Source: Fusarium oxysporum f. sp. lycopersici 4287
Taxonomy: Eukaryota > Ascomycota > Sordariomycetes > Hypocreales > Nectriaceae
Assembly: GCF_000149955.1 (NCBI RefSeq)
Contig: NW_017264846.1
Span: 261,171 to 325,170 of the forward strand
Length of the DNA stretch: 64,000 nt
Direction of reading: 5' to 3'
Under the pieces are notes generated by a model. It searched no databases, was not told the DNA's origin, and saw nothing but the letters and a program-made list of their open reading frames with translations. A program made the position numbers and the translations under genes. Positions 31,821 to 40,622 of the stretch are shown one piece after another. Positions within the stretch are counted from its first letter, which is position 1. Each line of letters begins with the position of its first letter.

Positions 31821-33488
31821 CACTGAAGGCGCTCCGTACAGCGCTGGGAAGCGGGCCGTGTATCGTGTTGGTGAGTCCTCGCAGATGGTAGGCGACAGCC
31901 TGTGACTTAGCCGTCCACTTCTCTGCGTGAACTCGGAATGACAGGCTGCTGTCCAGCCAAATGCCTAGCCAGCGCATTGCTGCCTCGGGGTGCTTCTCGA
32001 CGTCGCCATGGCGTATTGCCGGTGCGGTCTCGAGCTTGCTCCGAGAGAAGTGCATGACTTCGGTCTTCTTGGGGTCGAAAGATACCCCGTTTGCGGCGCC
32101 CCAGCGGACCATTTCTTCGACAGAACGTGATGCCGCAGCGGCCGTTTCCTCGACCGTGTCGCCGACGCACAGGATGGCTGTGTCATCTGCATAGCCGAAC
32201 CGGCCTTGATGGTTGCTCAGTCGGTAGATGGGCTCTGTATATAACAGAAAGAGGATCGGCGATACCGGCGATCCCTGAGGGAGACCGCACTGGAGAGGAA
32301 AGAGCGGGGTGATTGTATATTGGTACCTAACACAGGCAGATCGGTCATCCATAAAGGATTTGGTCCATCGGGCGAGATGTTCGGGCTAGCCTTGTTCCCG
32401 AAGTCGCAGAATCAGTCTGTTGCGCAGGACAGTGCCGAACGCGCCTTGGATATCCATCGTGACCAGCGTGGACACCTTGCGAGCAAATGCCTCCTCAATG
32501 TCGTGAACTAGGGCGGCTACGAGGTCTGTTGCAGACCTCTTTGGAAGCGCTCCAGCTTGTTGCGGGTGAAGGACTCCATAGTGAATGCATATCCACGCGA
32601 GACGGCGCGCGACTAACCGTTCCAGTCCCTTGCCGAGACAGGAGAGCAGAGAGATAGGTCGCCAGGCTCGCGGGTTCGTCAGGTCCCTGCGTCCAGGTTT
32701 GGCGATCATGACCACCTCGGCCGCTCTGAAAGGCTTTGGGTGGTGGCCCATGGCCAGGCATTCCTCGAAGAGGCGGCGAACGTGTGTTCCGATAATATGC
32801 CATACTGCTGTGAGGAGCTTGACTGTGATGTTATCTGCCCCCGGCGATGTATTCCCGGTGCGGAGGGTCGCGTCCTGTGCTTCTTCTAGGGAGATTTCCT
32901 GCGGGAATGGGATCGTTTTGCGAGGGCTGACCTGGATCCAGGGATCCTGGATATCGTCCTCAGCTGTCCGACGCTCTAGAGTCGCTCGCCGGAGCGCATT
33001 GGCCTTGTCGAGCTGGGTTTCGCAGATCACGTTGTTTACTTGGAGTGGAGGCGGTTGGAAGGCTCCTGGTGATCTCAGCCATCGGACGGCCTTGAAAACG
33101 GAGCTGCTATCTGAGAAGCTGTTGATCAGGTTCCGCCAATAGAGCCTTTTGGTGCGGCGGACCACACGGTGGAAATCTCGCTTGGCTATTTGAACCTCTT
33201 GGTTGAATCCGAGAGGGCACAGCCTTCTGATCGCGCGATACTCGGCAGCAGCAAGAGCGCACCCTTCGGTCCACCACGGAACATTGCGTGCTCCCTTCCT
33301 CGCAGGCAGGCCCGCTGCCTTTGCTGCTGATTGCAAGAGGCTCACTAGTGTGGATGCGAGCCTGTCTAGTTTTAGTGAGCTCGAGGCGGCGACGGACATT
33401 GGCGTCGATCCCAGCTCTACGATTTCGACGAAGCGCTTGAGCTCGTCGTTCTGGCAATAAAAGTTGACTATTGTTGTATCGTTGACCG
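31821..33488 (-). pseudogene. LINE ORF2 fragment: linker and reverse transcriptase
   Basis: It reads, minus strand, IVNFYCQNDELKRFVEIVEL, NVPWWTEGCALAAAEYRAI, NLINSFSDSSSVFKAVRW, AWRPISLLSCLGKGLERLV, TLVTMDIQGAFGTVL. A frameshift near 32370 precedes GLPQGSPVSPILFLLYTEP and the active site FGYADDTAIL. The endonuclease is missing at the 5' side, where an LEA-like coding fragment begins, and the 3' side ends at the LTR at 31820. It belongs to the same family as the 12235-13175 fragment. Confidence 0.85.
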
Positions 33489-33943
33489 TTTTTACCTGTA
33501 TCGCCAACACCTTCTGTGGCTTCTTTAGCTGTGTCGCCGACAGCTCCTGTGACACTACCGACGGTGTCTCCCAGGCCGCCGGACTTCTTGTTTTTGGACT
33601 GGGTTGTGTATTCACTCTTTTCCTCGTCGTGGGAGTCGTCCTTCTCCTCAGGCTTTCCTTGTCCTATAGGCATGGTCTTGCCGAGCACATCGCCCGGAGA
33701 GCTGACAACATCACCGGTGGTGTTGACTGTGTTGCCCATGAGGTTCTTGAGGTTATGGGTGTCGGCGATCTTGCCGACAATGTTGCCGGCGTCATCTAGG
33801 ACGTCTCCGGCATCATTCAGGACGCCAGCTCCGCTCCTGCGGACTGACTCAAGGTTGACTGCAATGGGGACGATAAGTCCCATATACATCTTTATACTGG
33901 GGCCCGACTGGAGTATCACCGCAATGACGATCGCACGCCCCAT
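33489..33943 (-). pseudogene. LEA-like (DUF3659-type) protein fragment
   Basis: From the ATG at 33943 the frame reads MGRAIVIAVILQSGPSIKMY, then NDAGDVLDDAGNIVGKIADT, then NTVNTTGDVVSSPGDVLGK. A charged spacer and GGLGDTVGSVTGAVGDTAKE follow. GxVLDxxGNxVGK..GxTVNxxGxV repeats are typical of fungal LEA-domain/DUF3659 proteins, which are low-complexity and often stress-linked. The 3' end is lost where LINE sequence starts (about 33488) in the same orientation. The 5' side abuts an LTR fragment. Upstream exons may be missing. Confidence 0.5.
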
Positions 33944-33964
33944 TATATAAAATACACAACGTGA

Positions 33965-34030
33965 CAACATCACCACATTCTGGTCCACACTTTGATACAC
34001 TCACCCCATCGTATTCGTGCGTATCTAACA
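33965..34030. mobile_element. LTR fragment related to the solo LTR at 39619-40004
   Basis: About 66 bp, AACATCACCACATTCTGG through CACCCCATCGTATTC to GCGTATCTAACA, matches the last 65 bp of the LTR ending at 40004. Only one end is present, so it is truncated. Confidence 0.7.
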
Positions 34031-34093
34031 CAACTCAACCAAGAACATACACACATCCAATGAGACACATGAGAGAATCAGGGCTTGTGACAC

Positions 34094-34217
34094 TTCTATC
34101 TAAGGGAGCGACGAAGGTTAGCCTCTTATACCAATGTTCAATCTGCCGATATCATAGGCAGCAGGATGCTGCCTGATGTTAGTTGTGGTCGTTCACTCTC
34201 ATCGCGATCCTTGCCTC
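34094..34217. repeat. Dispersed repeat D, copy 1
   Basis: About 120 bp, from TTCTATCTAAGGGAGCGACG through CCGATATCATAGGCAGCAGG to GTGGTCGTTCACTCTCATCG, recurs at 50854-50985. It includes a short palindrome AGGCAGCA/TGCTGCCT. It has no ORF. It could be part of an LTR or a MITE. Confidence 0.7.
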
Positions 34218-34638
34218 ATTTCTATCCTCATTCCAACACCATGTGACATTTGGATGGTCAATTCGTTAGGGTGACATCCGGTAGCAATTTATAACAATCC
34301 GGATCGTTTGGGGCTTACTATCACAATACAAATCATGTAAGATATCATGTACCTTTAGTTTAACGCATTTTAATTGGCTAGAGCCCCCTGGAGTGACCGT
34401 GGTGGAGGTTTACAACATTAAGGGAAACAAGCGCATTGCCGCCAGTGCTACCATTGCCAGAACTTAAAAAGTCCAGGAAGGCCTAAGAAGGATGGCCTGG
34501 ACTCTATGCCTGAGGTACCATGGAAAACGGGCATCCAGTGCCAACGGATTTTCCCTTCCAGAGCAGCCATCGGATGGTTTGGAACATTCCATCATGTTCC
34601 TGCGCAGTCATTCTCTGTTTCTTGGCGATCCTTCGTTT
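34218..34638. other. Intergenic, 3' of the second bHLH gene
   Basis: It contains the presumed 3' UTR of the minus-strand bHLH gene. Overlapping plus-strand frames around 34492-34771 look like shadows of it. Confidence 0.45.
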
Positions 34639-35952
34639 TCAATTCTTGTCTTGGTCGCCGGCTTGTGTCTCGCCATTCGCATCGGCTTTGAAATCGAGCG
34701 GAGTTTCCTGGCTCGACGAGGACACTGTACCATCAGAGGCAGATCCCTTTAGCCGTCGGAGGTTTCCATGAAGCTCGAGATTCTTGCGTTCCAACTCAGC
34801 ACGCTCTTGCTCCAGTAATTGTATATGCTTGCGAGCCATTTCCAGAACTTCACCCTTGCTCACACGGCGGTCCGCGTCATTCCCCTCCGAGTCGTCAGTA
34901 TCGCCATTTCCGTTGTTCGCCGCGCGAAGTTGTTCTGGTAGGACGCTGAGAAGGGATTCGAATTGGGCATTGAGACGATTTCGATACTGCTTCTCGACAA
35001 GATTGTGGGACGCGCGCGTTCGGCGTTCCTTGGGGGTATCGTTTGGCCGGGAATGACTGTTTTTCGAAGTATGAGACGCGCTTCTGAGCTTTGCTTGACG
35101 GCTAGAAGCTGTTGATGCTGCAGAAGCCATCGGCGTGGATCCAGACCCAATGCTGGCGCGGCTGTCCTGCGGCGTGAAGCTGGGACTGGCAGCGTCCGAT
35201 ACCGAGGGAGCGCCACCAGTATTAGCAAGGGATGTTTCGGAAGACTTTCTATTATCTCTTTTCTGTCGTCGAGATCGGGCGGTTCGCTTTTGTCGTGAGC
35301 TCGAGGTATGGTCATCTTCTTGTGCTCCGTCTGGGCCCGGCTCTGCCCAGGGCTTGCTCGCTACTGTCCCTAGAGAAAATTCGTCTGATTGTTGTCGGTA
35401 GGCTGTTGTTCGGTTATAATCGGAGGCAGTTTGAACATTTTGAGACAGGTCTGACGTGGGAAGACCACCATATGTTGGTTGATCTAGACTGAGGTCCCAA
35501 GGAATGGGCTCCATGATATCCATTGACGTATCCGCTACATCCATTGGGTTTAGTNNNNNNNNNNNNNNNNNNNNNNNNNNNNNNNNNNNNNNNNNNNNNN
35601 NNNNNNNNNNNNNNNNNNNNNNNNNNNNNNNNNNNNNNNNNNNNNNNNNNNNNNNNNNNNNNNNNNNNNNNNNNNNNNNNNNNNNNNNNNNNNNNNNNNN
35701 NNNNNNNNNNNNNNNNNNNNNNNNNNNNNNNNNNNNNNNNNNNNNNNNNNNNNNNNNNNNNNNNNNNNNNNNNNNNNNNNNNNNNNNNNNNNNNNNNNNN
35801 NNNNNNNNNNNNNNNNNNNNNNNNNNNNNNNNNNNNNNNNNNNNNNNNNNNNNNNNNNNNNNNNNNNNNNNNNNNNNNNNNNNNNNNNNNNNNTCGGATC
35901 TGGGAATGGGTTGATCCCACACAGGTGGAAATTGACCGATTTCTGACGCCAC
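34639..35952 (-). CDS. bHLH transcription factor (assembly gap inside)
   Basis: ATG at 35952 (MASEIGQFPPVWDQPIPRS). The gap 35555-35893 falls inside the frame and is a multiple of three as written. After the gap: NPMDVADTSMDIMEPIPWDL, a Ser-rich basic middle, then the bHLH. The basic region RRTRASHNLVEKQYRNRLN has the His-Glu-Arg E-box triad. Helix 1 is FESLLSVLPEQL, an acidic loop (DTDDSEGNDADRR) follows, and helix 2 is VSKGEVLEMARKHIQLL. A coiled coil (ERAELERKNLELHGNLRRL) continues from helix 2. Length is about 437 aa including gap codons. It is a better preserved relative of the gene at 6262-7316. An intron hidden in the gap cannot be excluded. Confidence 0.85.
   Translation of the reverse strand: MASEIGQFPPVWDQPIPRSXXXXXXXXXXXXXXXXXXXXXXXXXXXXXXXXXXXXXXXXXXXXXXXXXXXXXXXXXXXXXXXXXXXXXXXXXXXXXXXXXXXXXXXXXXXXXXXXXXXXXXXXXXXXXXXXXXLNPMDVADTSMDIMEPIPWDLSLDQPTYGGLPTSDLSQNVQTASDYNRTTAYRQQSDEFSLGTVASKPWAEPGPDGAQEDDHTSSSRQKRTARSRRQKRDNRKSSETSLANTGGAPSVSDAASPSFTPQDSRASIGSGSTPMASAASTASSRQAKLRSASHTSKNSHSRPNDTPKERRTRASHNLVEKQYRNRLNAQFESLLSVLPEQLRAANNGNGDTDDSEGNDADRRVSKGEVLEMARKHIQLLEQERAELERKNLELHGNLRRLKGSASDGTVSSSSQETPLDFKADANGETQAGDQDKN
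35555..35893. other. Assembly gap (339 N)
   Basis: A run of unknown bases in the bHLH coding region. Its length may be an estimate. Confidence 0.99.
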
Positions 35953-37653
35953 AGCCTAACAAACGATGAGTATGTTCTTCAAGTTGGAATATGACAATGC
36001 CCCACGGTTTGTTCCAGCGATCTGGATACTTAATGATGTGCCGCGGAAACTTACGCAAGAGCGCCACAGGGATGCCGGCTTTTGGGGGAATGTGGAGCAG
36101 GATGCTGGGGAGAAGGATGTGTTTGGGTAGGCTGATTTGCACGGAGTAGCTAGGGATAGACCCCGAGTGGATTCAGTGACAGAGGATCCCCGGTACTTAC
36201 ATTTTCACTTGTGCGACATGACAGAACCAGGTCAAAAGGACATATCGTAGCGTCCATTTTCGTGCGGGAGATAAGGTTAGTGTGACCTCAATAGTGATTT
36301 TTGCGCTGTCTAGAGAATGGATTACGTGTGAGATGGCCTGATGGGCGAGAACTATGATTCTTCAGGGACTTGATATAACCTTTGAGTTGAAGTATTTCTG
36401 GATGCCGGGAATAACACTATCCGGCAGCAACTTAGTCCTTGGTGAAAGTATGGGCTGATTAGAACGGCGATTGCCGAGTCACGGGGAAGGCCCATGGGCG
36501 GCCCAGGACGGGATGCTACCCTGTCCTACCCCACTCCGATGTATTCGCAGGGGTTCCGAATCGCACGATCGAACGATGGGCTCAAGTTCTGGACCTTTTC
36601 AGCCACGCTTGTTTCAGCCAATCATCAGCATCTTATTGATGCTGATCCATAGTTTTTTGTCCAAGGGTCTGAGCCGGTACTTGTGTACGTCATACGATAC
36701 ATATGACGAATGGGTTACAGGGGGGGTTGAATCCCGCCTCTAGGTCTAGACTGGGGCAGTTGGCAAGGGAAACCCTGCAGGGACTAAGCTACAGACTTTG
36801 TATCTACTATGTACTGTAGGATTTACCAGCAATTCGGCGATAAGGCTTTAAGGGGCGTGCGGGGTTTGGGGTCTAGATTGCGGACGACCTCCATGGCGAA
36901 TTATAGGGCGAGATGGAAGCCATGTGGCATCGGCCATTACACTCTACTATCAATGCTAACAAAAAGTGGGCGGTCAAGGCTTCAGGTATGGTGACATTTG
37001 TGGAGAAAAATATACAGATCGAAATATGCATATGCAATTGATCTTATCTCACCTTGTTTTATCCACAGCTCCGGGCGTCCTCTACTTGATTTGAACTTCG
37101 TACTGAGCCATGGCTGCGAGAATGATAGCTAGTGCTCACCTATTAAAGGTCCCACAACTGATGCAACGGAAGTGCCCGTCTTCCATCACGCCACCACGCG
37201 ACAGTACGAGTTACCTCGTGGCTGTGATAGCTAAAAGTGACATGATGCGGGGTCTCGACCGGTGCAAGCATCAGGGGAGAATAAATCATGCATGCGTGTA
37301 TGTTTTCTTAAACGACCGATGCCCTGGCGTGCGCCCATGGCTTTCTCCCTGGCGAATGTACACCGAGAGAAGAGATGCATAGAAAACTTTCGATGTTTTA
37401 GCGTACCTCCACATTTGTGTCACCAATTGCTATCTTGCACCGCTTCCCCTCAGCCTCATCATATTCTAAGAACCAAAAAGTTTAACCTCTTTACAGCTAA
37501 TATTGCTATAATTGAGCGCTTGGCACCATTTGATTCTGCAGCTGTCGCATTCCCACCGTCGGTCACGTCGGCACCACTCAGCGATACTATTCCAGCCTTC
37601 ACACCGTTCCCACTTTGAGCGCTTACCCACATCTCCCTGTACTTGATCCAAAA
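35953..37653. other. Intergenic, divergent promoters of bHLH and CBM21 genes
   Basis: About 1.7 kb lies between two divergently transcribed genes. No ORF with recognisable domains was seen. A short plus-strand frame at 36471-36743 is rejected for lack of any support. Confidence 0.45.
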
Positions 37654-39021
37654 ATGCCATATACCCGTCCATTGAAACCATCTCCATGCTCCCCGCCATC
37701 TGAGACAGTACATTTGGATGTACCATGGTCTTTGCAAACGAAACCCCAACAATCTGAGAACCAATCCACCAAGATTCTCCTCCAAGGGCTGAGGGAATCT
37801 CGGACGCATGAATCATCCGTGACGCCGCCCCCTTCAGATATTGTGGCAGATCTAAGAGCACCCTGTGATACCCCTCACGACTCCGATGATGCAGTCCTTA
37901 CTGAATCTGAAGACGAAACAGAGGACTGGCAACAAAGCAAACAGCGGGCAATTCGCAAAATGTCTGGTGAGTTGGTCCGGCCCATACTACGTCCGCCATT
38001 TCGTCAGCGCACTGCCAGCATGCCAACCAGTCCCACCGCCACAAAGTCGGTTAGCTTCCACAGCCACTTGGAAGAGACTCTCAATTTCTTTCGACTGGAT
38101 TGTCCCCTTTCTATCAGCGCTGGGTCACAGTTTGGTCAAGTTGATAAGAACAGCAGGGAACGTCCCATGTCCCGACAAGATGTAGCGGGTCGGTGGGAGA
38201 TGGTTACGCCAAACTTCCCGCGACAGAGCGGATCGCGCGAGTCTCAATTCGTGTATATCAAGAAATTGAGGTTATTAGACGACCAAAATTCCATGCAAGG
38301 TTTGGTGGCTGTCCGGGATGTGGCATTTCGAAAGTCAGTTACCTGTCGCTTCACGTTTGACAACTGGAAGACGATCTCGGACGTCGCCGCAGCATACAGC
38401 GATGGAAACGCCTCAGGAGAAGCACCTTCGGGCTACGACTTTTTCGTCTTCACCATTGAGCTCTCCGACATTGTCAATCTCGAATCCAAAATTGCCTACT
38501 TGTGCGTACGCTACACGGTCAATGGCCAAGAGTATTGGGACAACAACTCTGGCCGCAACTATCAGGTCTGTTTTTTCAAGAAGACTTTGCCGCTGGATGA
38601 CAATATCGTGGCTCAGATTGTTTCATTACAGTCACATAATGGAGTCCCCAATAATGTCACCGTGGTGAAGGCCACGTCTAGTTCCTTTCGAGGGCTGGAC
38701 CTCGCAAAACGTTACAGCATCAGCGCACCACTTAATGCAACGGTCCGGGCTGCCAGACGCAAAGCATCTAGAAACGACACCTCAGTGTCTATGAACGCTA
38801 CAGTTGGCAGTTTCAGGCTATCGTCTTGTTCATTTTCACAAAAGTCAACAAAGTCTGGCATCAGCCCAGGCTGCTCCGAGTCAAAATTCACCATCTCAAT
38901 GCGCAGTGGCTTCGACAGATACTGCTCTCAGCGCGCGCTGACAGCACGCACCCTCCTTAGTGACATCGACATGCACGACAACTTAAACACACTACCCTTT
39001 CGTCCGTACGGGTTATGTTGA
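37654..39021 (+). CDS. CBM21 protein, PP1 glycogen-targeting regulatory subunit-like
   Basis: The start is the ATG at 37654 (MPYTRPLKPSP); MPYT is common at the N-terminus of fungal relatives. It is a single exon of 455 aa. A PP1-docking motif of the [K/R]-x-V-x-F type is visible as KSVSF (about residues 130-134). A CBM21 domain follows (about residues 206-320): GLVAVRDVAFRKSVTCRFTF, GYDFFVFTIELSDI, YTVNGQEYWDNNSGRNYQV. Proteins of this kind (yeast Gac1/Pig1) bring protein phosphatase 1 to glycogen particles to activate glycogen synthase. From memory family members are often longer (600-800 aa), so this may be a short paralogue. No stops or frameshifts were seen. Confidence 0.8.
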   Translation: MPYTRPLKPSPCSPPSETVHLDVPWSLQTKPQQSENQSTKILLQGLRESRTHESSVTPPPSDIVADLRAPCDTPHDSDDAVLTESEDETEDWQQSKQRAIRKMSGELVRPILRPPFRQRTASMPTSPTATKSVSFHSHLEETLNFFRLDCPLSISAGSQFGQVDKNSRERPMSRQDVAGRWEMVTPNFPRQSGSRESQFVYIKKLRLLDDQNSMQGLVAVRDVAFRKSVTCRFTFDNWKTISDVAAAYSDGNASGEAPSGYDFFVFTIELSDIVNLESKIAYLCVRYTVNGQEYWDNNSGRNYQVCFFKKTLPLDDNIVAQIVSLQSHNGVPNNVTVVKATSSSFRGLDLAKRYSISAPLNATVRAARRKASRNDTSVSMNATVGSFRLSSCSFSQKSTKSGISPGCSESKFTISMRSGFDRYCSQRALTARTLLSDIDMHDNLNTLPFRPYGLC

Positions 39022-39167
39022 ATGATGATGGATCGATGGTTTCACTTTTGCCACTGGCTGTATTTCTGATTTGTGTTCTGCTGCCACTGGCCATGCTCGA
39101 TAATATAAATGAAGAGAATAGATCTCGGGTCGAGCGGATCCGATATAACAAAGCAGAGACAGTGTAA

Positions 39168-39380
39168 AAATTAGGGTCCAAAAGTCCGTGAACAAAACCT
39201 CAGCTTCGCGTCAACGACAACAACGCGATTTGACATCTCAACAACCTCAATCGTTCGCAATAATAGCAAATGGATACTTCAGAACGTGGGACTTTCCATG
39301 AATCATGTACTAAGCGCCGGCATACCGGTAATCATGAATTTTCTTCGGAGGCAAAAGCTCCTATCAGGCTTGTCAACAAA
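39168..39380 (+). pseudogene. Tc1 element 5' fragment
   Basis: TTAGGGTCCAAAAGTCCGTG resembles the TIR of Tc1-A and Tc1-B (CAAAAGTCTG core). A start codon at 39270 opens MDTSERGTFHESCTKRRHTG, then NHEFSSEAKAPIRLVNK and stop. This parallels the Tc1-A N-terminus, which ends GNRQRNHEFTPEQRA. The element is cut off after about 210 bp. Confidence 0.65.
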
Positions 39381-39382
39381 TA

Positions 39383-39470
39383 AATGAAATCAAATAAATC
39401 CAAATAAATCCAAATCAAATCAAATCAAATCGAGTCGAAATGAACTCAAATCAAATCAAATTGCGGGAGC
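39383..39470. repeat. AAATC-type pentanucleotide repeat cluster
   Basis: Repeated CAAATAAATC and CAAATCAAAT units form an 80 bp low-complexity tract. A complementary TTTGGATTC stretch follows at 39477-39506, so it may be the subterminal region of a small hAT-like MITE. The borders are unclear. Confidence 0.6.
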
Positions 39471-39618
39471 CGAATTTATTTGGATATCTGGATTCATTTG
39501 GATTGAAGCACTGACCAATCATTGCTGGTATTGTAACCCCTGGTTGACCCACTCCCGCCCAACGCGTACCTTAAAGTTCTTGCGTCCGTCGCGTTTCGAG
39601 TTGCCTGACGAAGCCACC

Positions 39619-40004
39619 TGTTAGATTGGCGGCTTGGGAATTGTTAGATACGCGAGTAGGGTTAATATCCAATTAAAATAGGATTAATTTTCACACTTGA
39701 GGATCAATCTAGTCCCCAGGAGCTTCTGTCTCTGTTCTGTCCTTTTTTGGTGTTTTCCCCGCTACCCGGTATTGATATATCCGGGGACCCACAAAATACA
39801 TGTTTCTTTTATCGAGGCGCTATCACTAATCCAACAGGAATGGGCTCCACTTCCCTTATTGCAATATTATTCTTGTATCCAAAAGAGGGGTTTCACCCCT
39901 CTTTGACAGACTGATCAAAGAATCAAGTCGACGATCAATAACATCACAACATTCTGGTACACACTTGGATACACTCACCCCATCGTATTCATGCGTATCT
40001 AACA
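39619..40004. mobile_element. Solo LTR with 5-bp target duplication CCACC
   Basis: The 386 bp unit begins TGTTAGAT and ends ATCTAACA, an 8-bp inverted terminus. It is flanked by CCACC at 39614-39618 and 40005-40009. It has no ORF. A truncated relative is at 33965-34030. The right flank is the tail region of a minus-strand LINE. Confidence 0.85.
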
Positions 40005-40416
40005 CCACCTGTCCCCACACCCTCGTAGTAGTAGTAGTAGTATTTATTACGCCCGGGAGAACGGACCTCATAGGGCCTGTGGCTACGCTAAGCTATTCAC
40101 GTATTCCCCGCTTTTCGTCCATTCTACACAAAAGAAAGCCCTACTGCTCTTCCAGTTCTTACTTTTCTAGCCCCGTTTGCTTGAACTCTGCTTGACAGAC
40201 CTGCTTGAAGGCCAACCAATACCATCTCCAAGTGTTCAGCATCCTATCTTCAGCAGCTGAAGCATGGTCTGTCAACTTGAGGCTGTTTGTTGTTAGTAAT
40301 CAGCTGTGATGTTAATATTAGTAGTCATTTGTTTTCTCCTTCTCAAACTCCTTCCTGGCTCAATCTTCCTGTCGCCATCGCAAATTTGACTGTCGCTCGC
40401 ACCGCCTCCAGGTTAT

Positions 40417-40619
40417 TGTTTATATTGCGCAGTAGTGCTAGGTGAAAATGTTTTTTTTTTTTTTTTTTGTAAAACTTGGTTGTTTCTTATTGAGCTGAGA
40501 GTTATTCTCGGGTTTATATCTCTAGATAATTGTATCTAGGACTTTAAACTTTAAATCTAGGACTTTCAGACTAACAGTCTGAATCCTGAAGGGAAGGGGG
40601 ATTCCCGGATTTTCTAACA
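40417..40619 (-). mobile_element. Solo LTR, small LTR family (copy A2)
   Basis: The 203 bp unit reads TGTTTATATTGCGCAGTAGT to GGATTTTCTAACA on the plus strand, the inverse of copy A1 at 31627-31820. It contains a run of about 19 T. Flanks are GTTAT and CCTCT, so there is no target duplication. It lies near the end of LINE ORF2. Confidence 0.75.
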
Positions 40620-40622
40620 CCT

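Noticed and set aside
36471..37382. Short plus-strand ORFs between the bHLH and CBM21 genes
   Set aside because: Unremarkable composition, no start context and no family; treated as intergenic.
31627..40619. The two inverted LTR copies as ends of one inserted element
   Set aside because: They face opposite ways and the DNA between holds unrelated genes; swapping flanks as for an inversion also does not restore target duplications.
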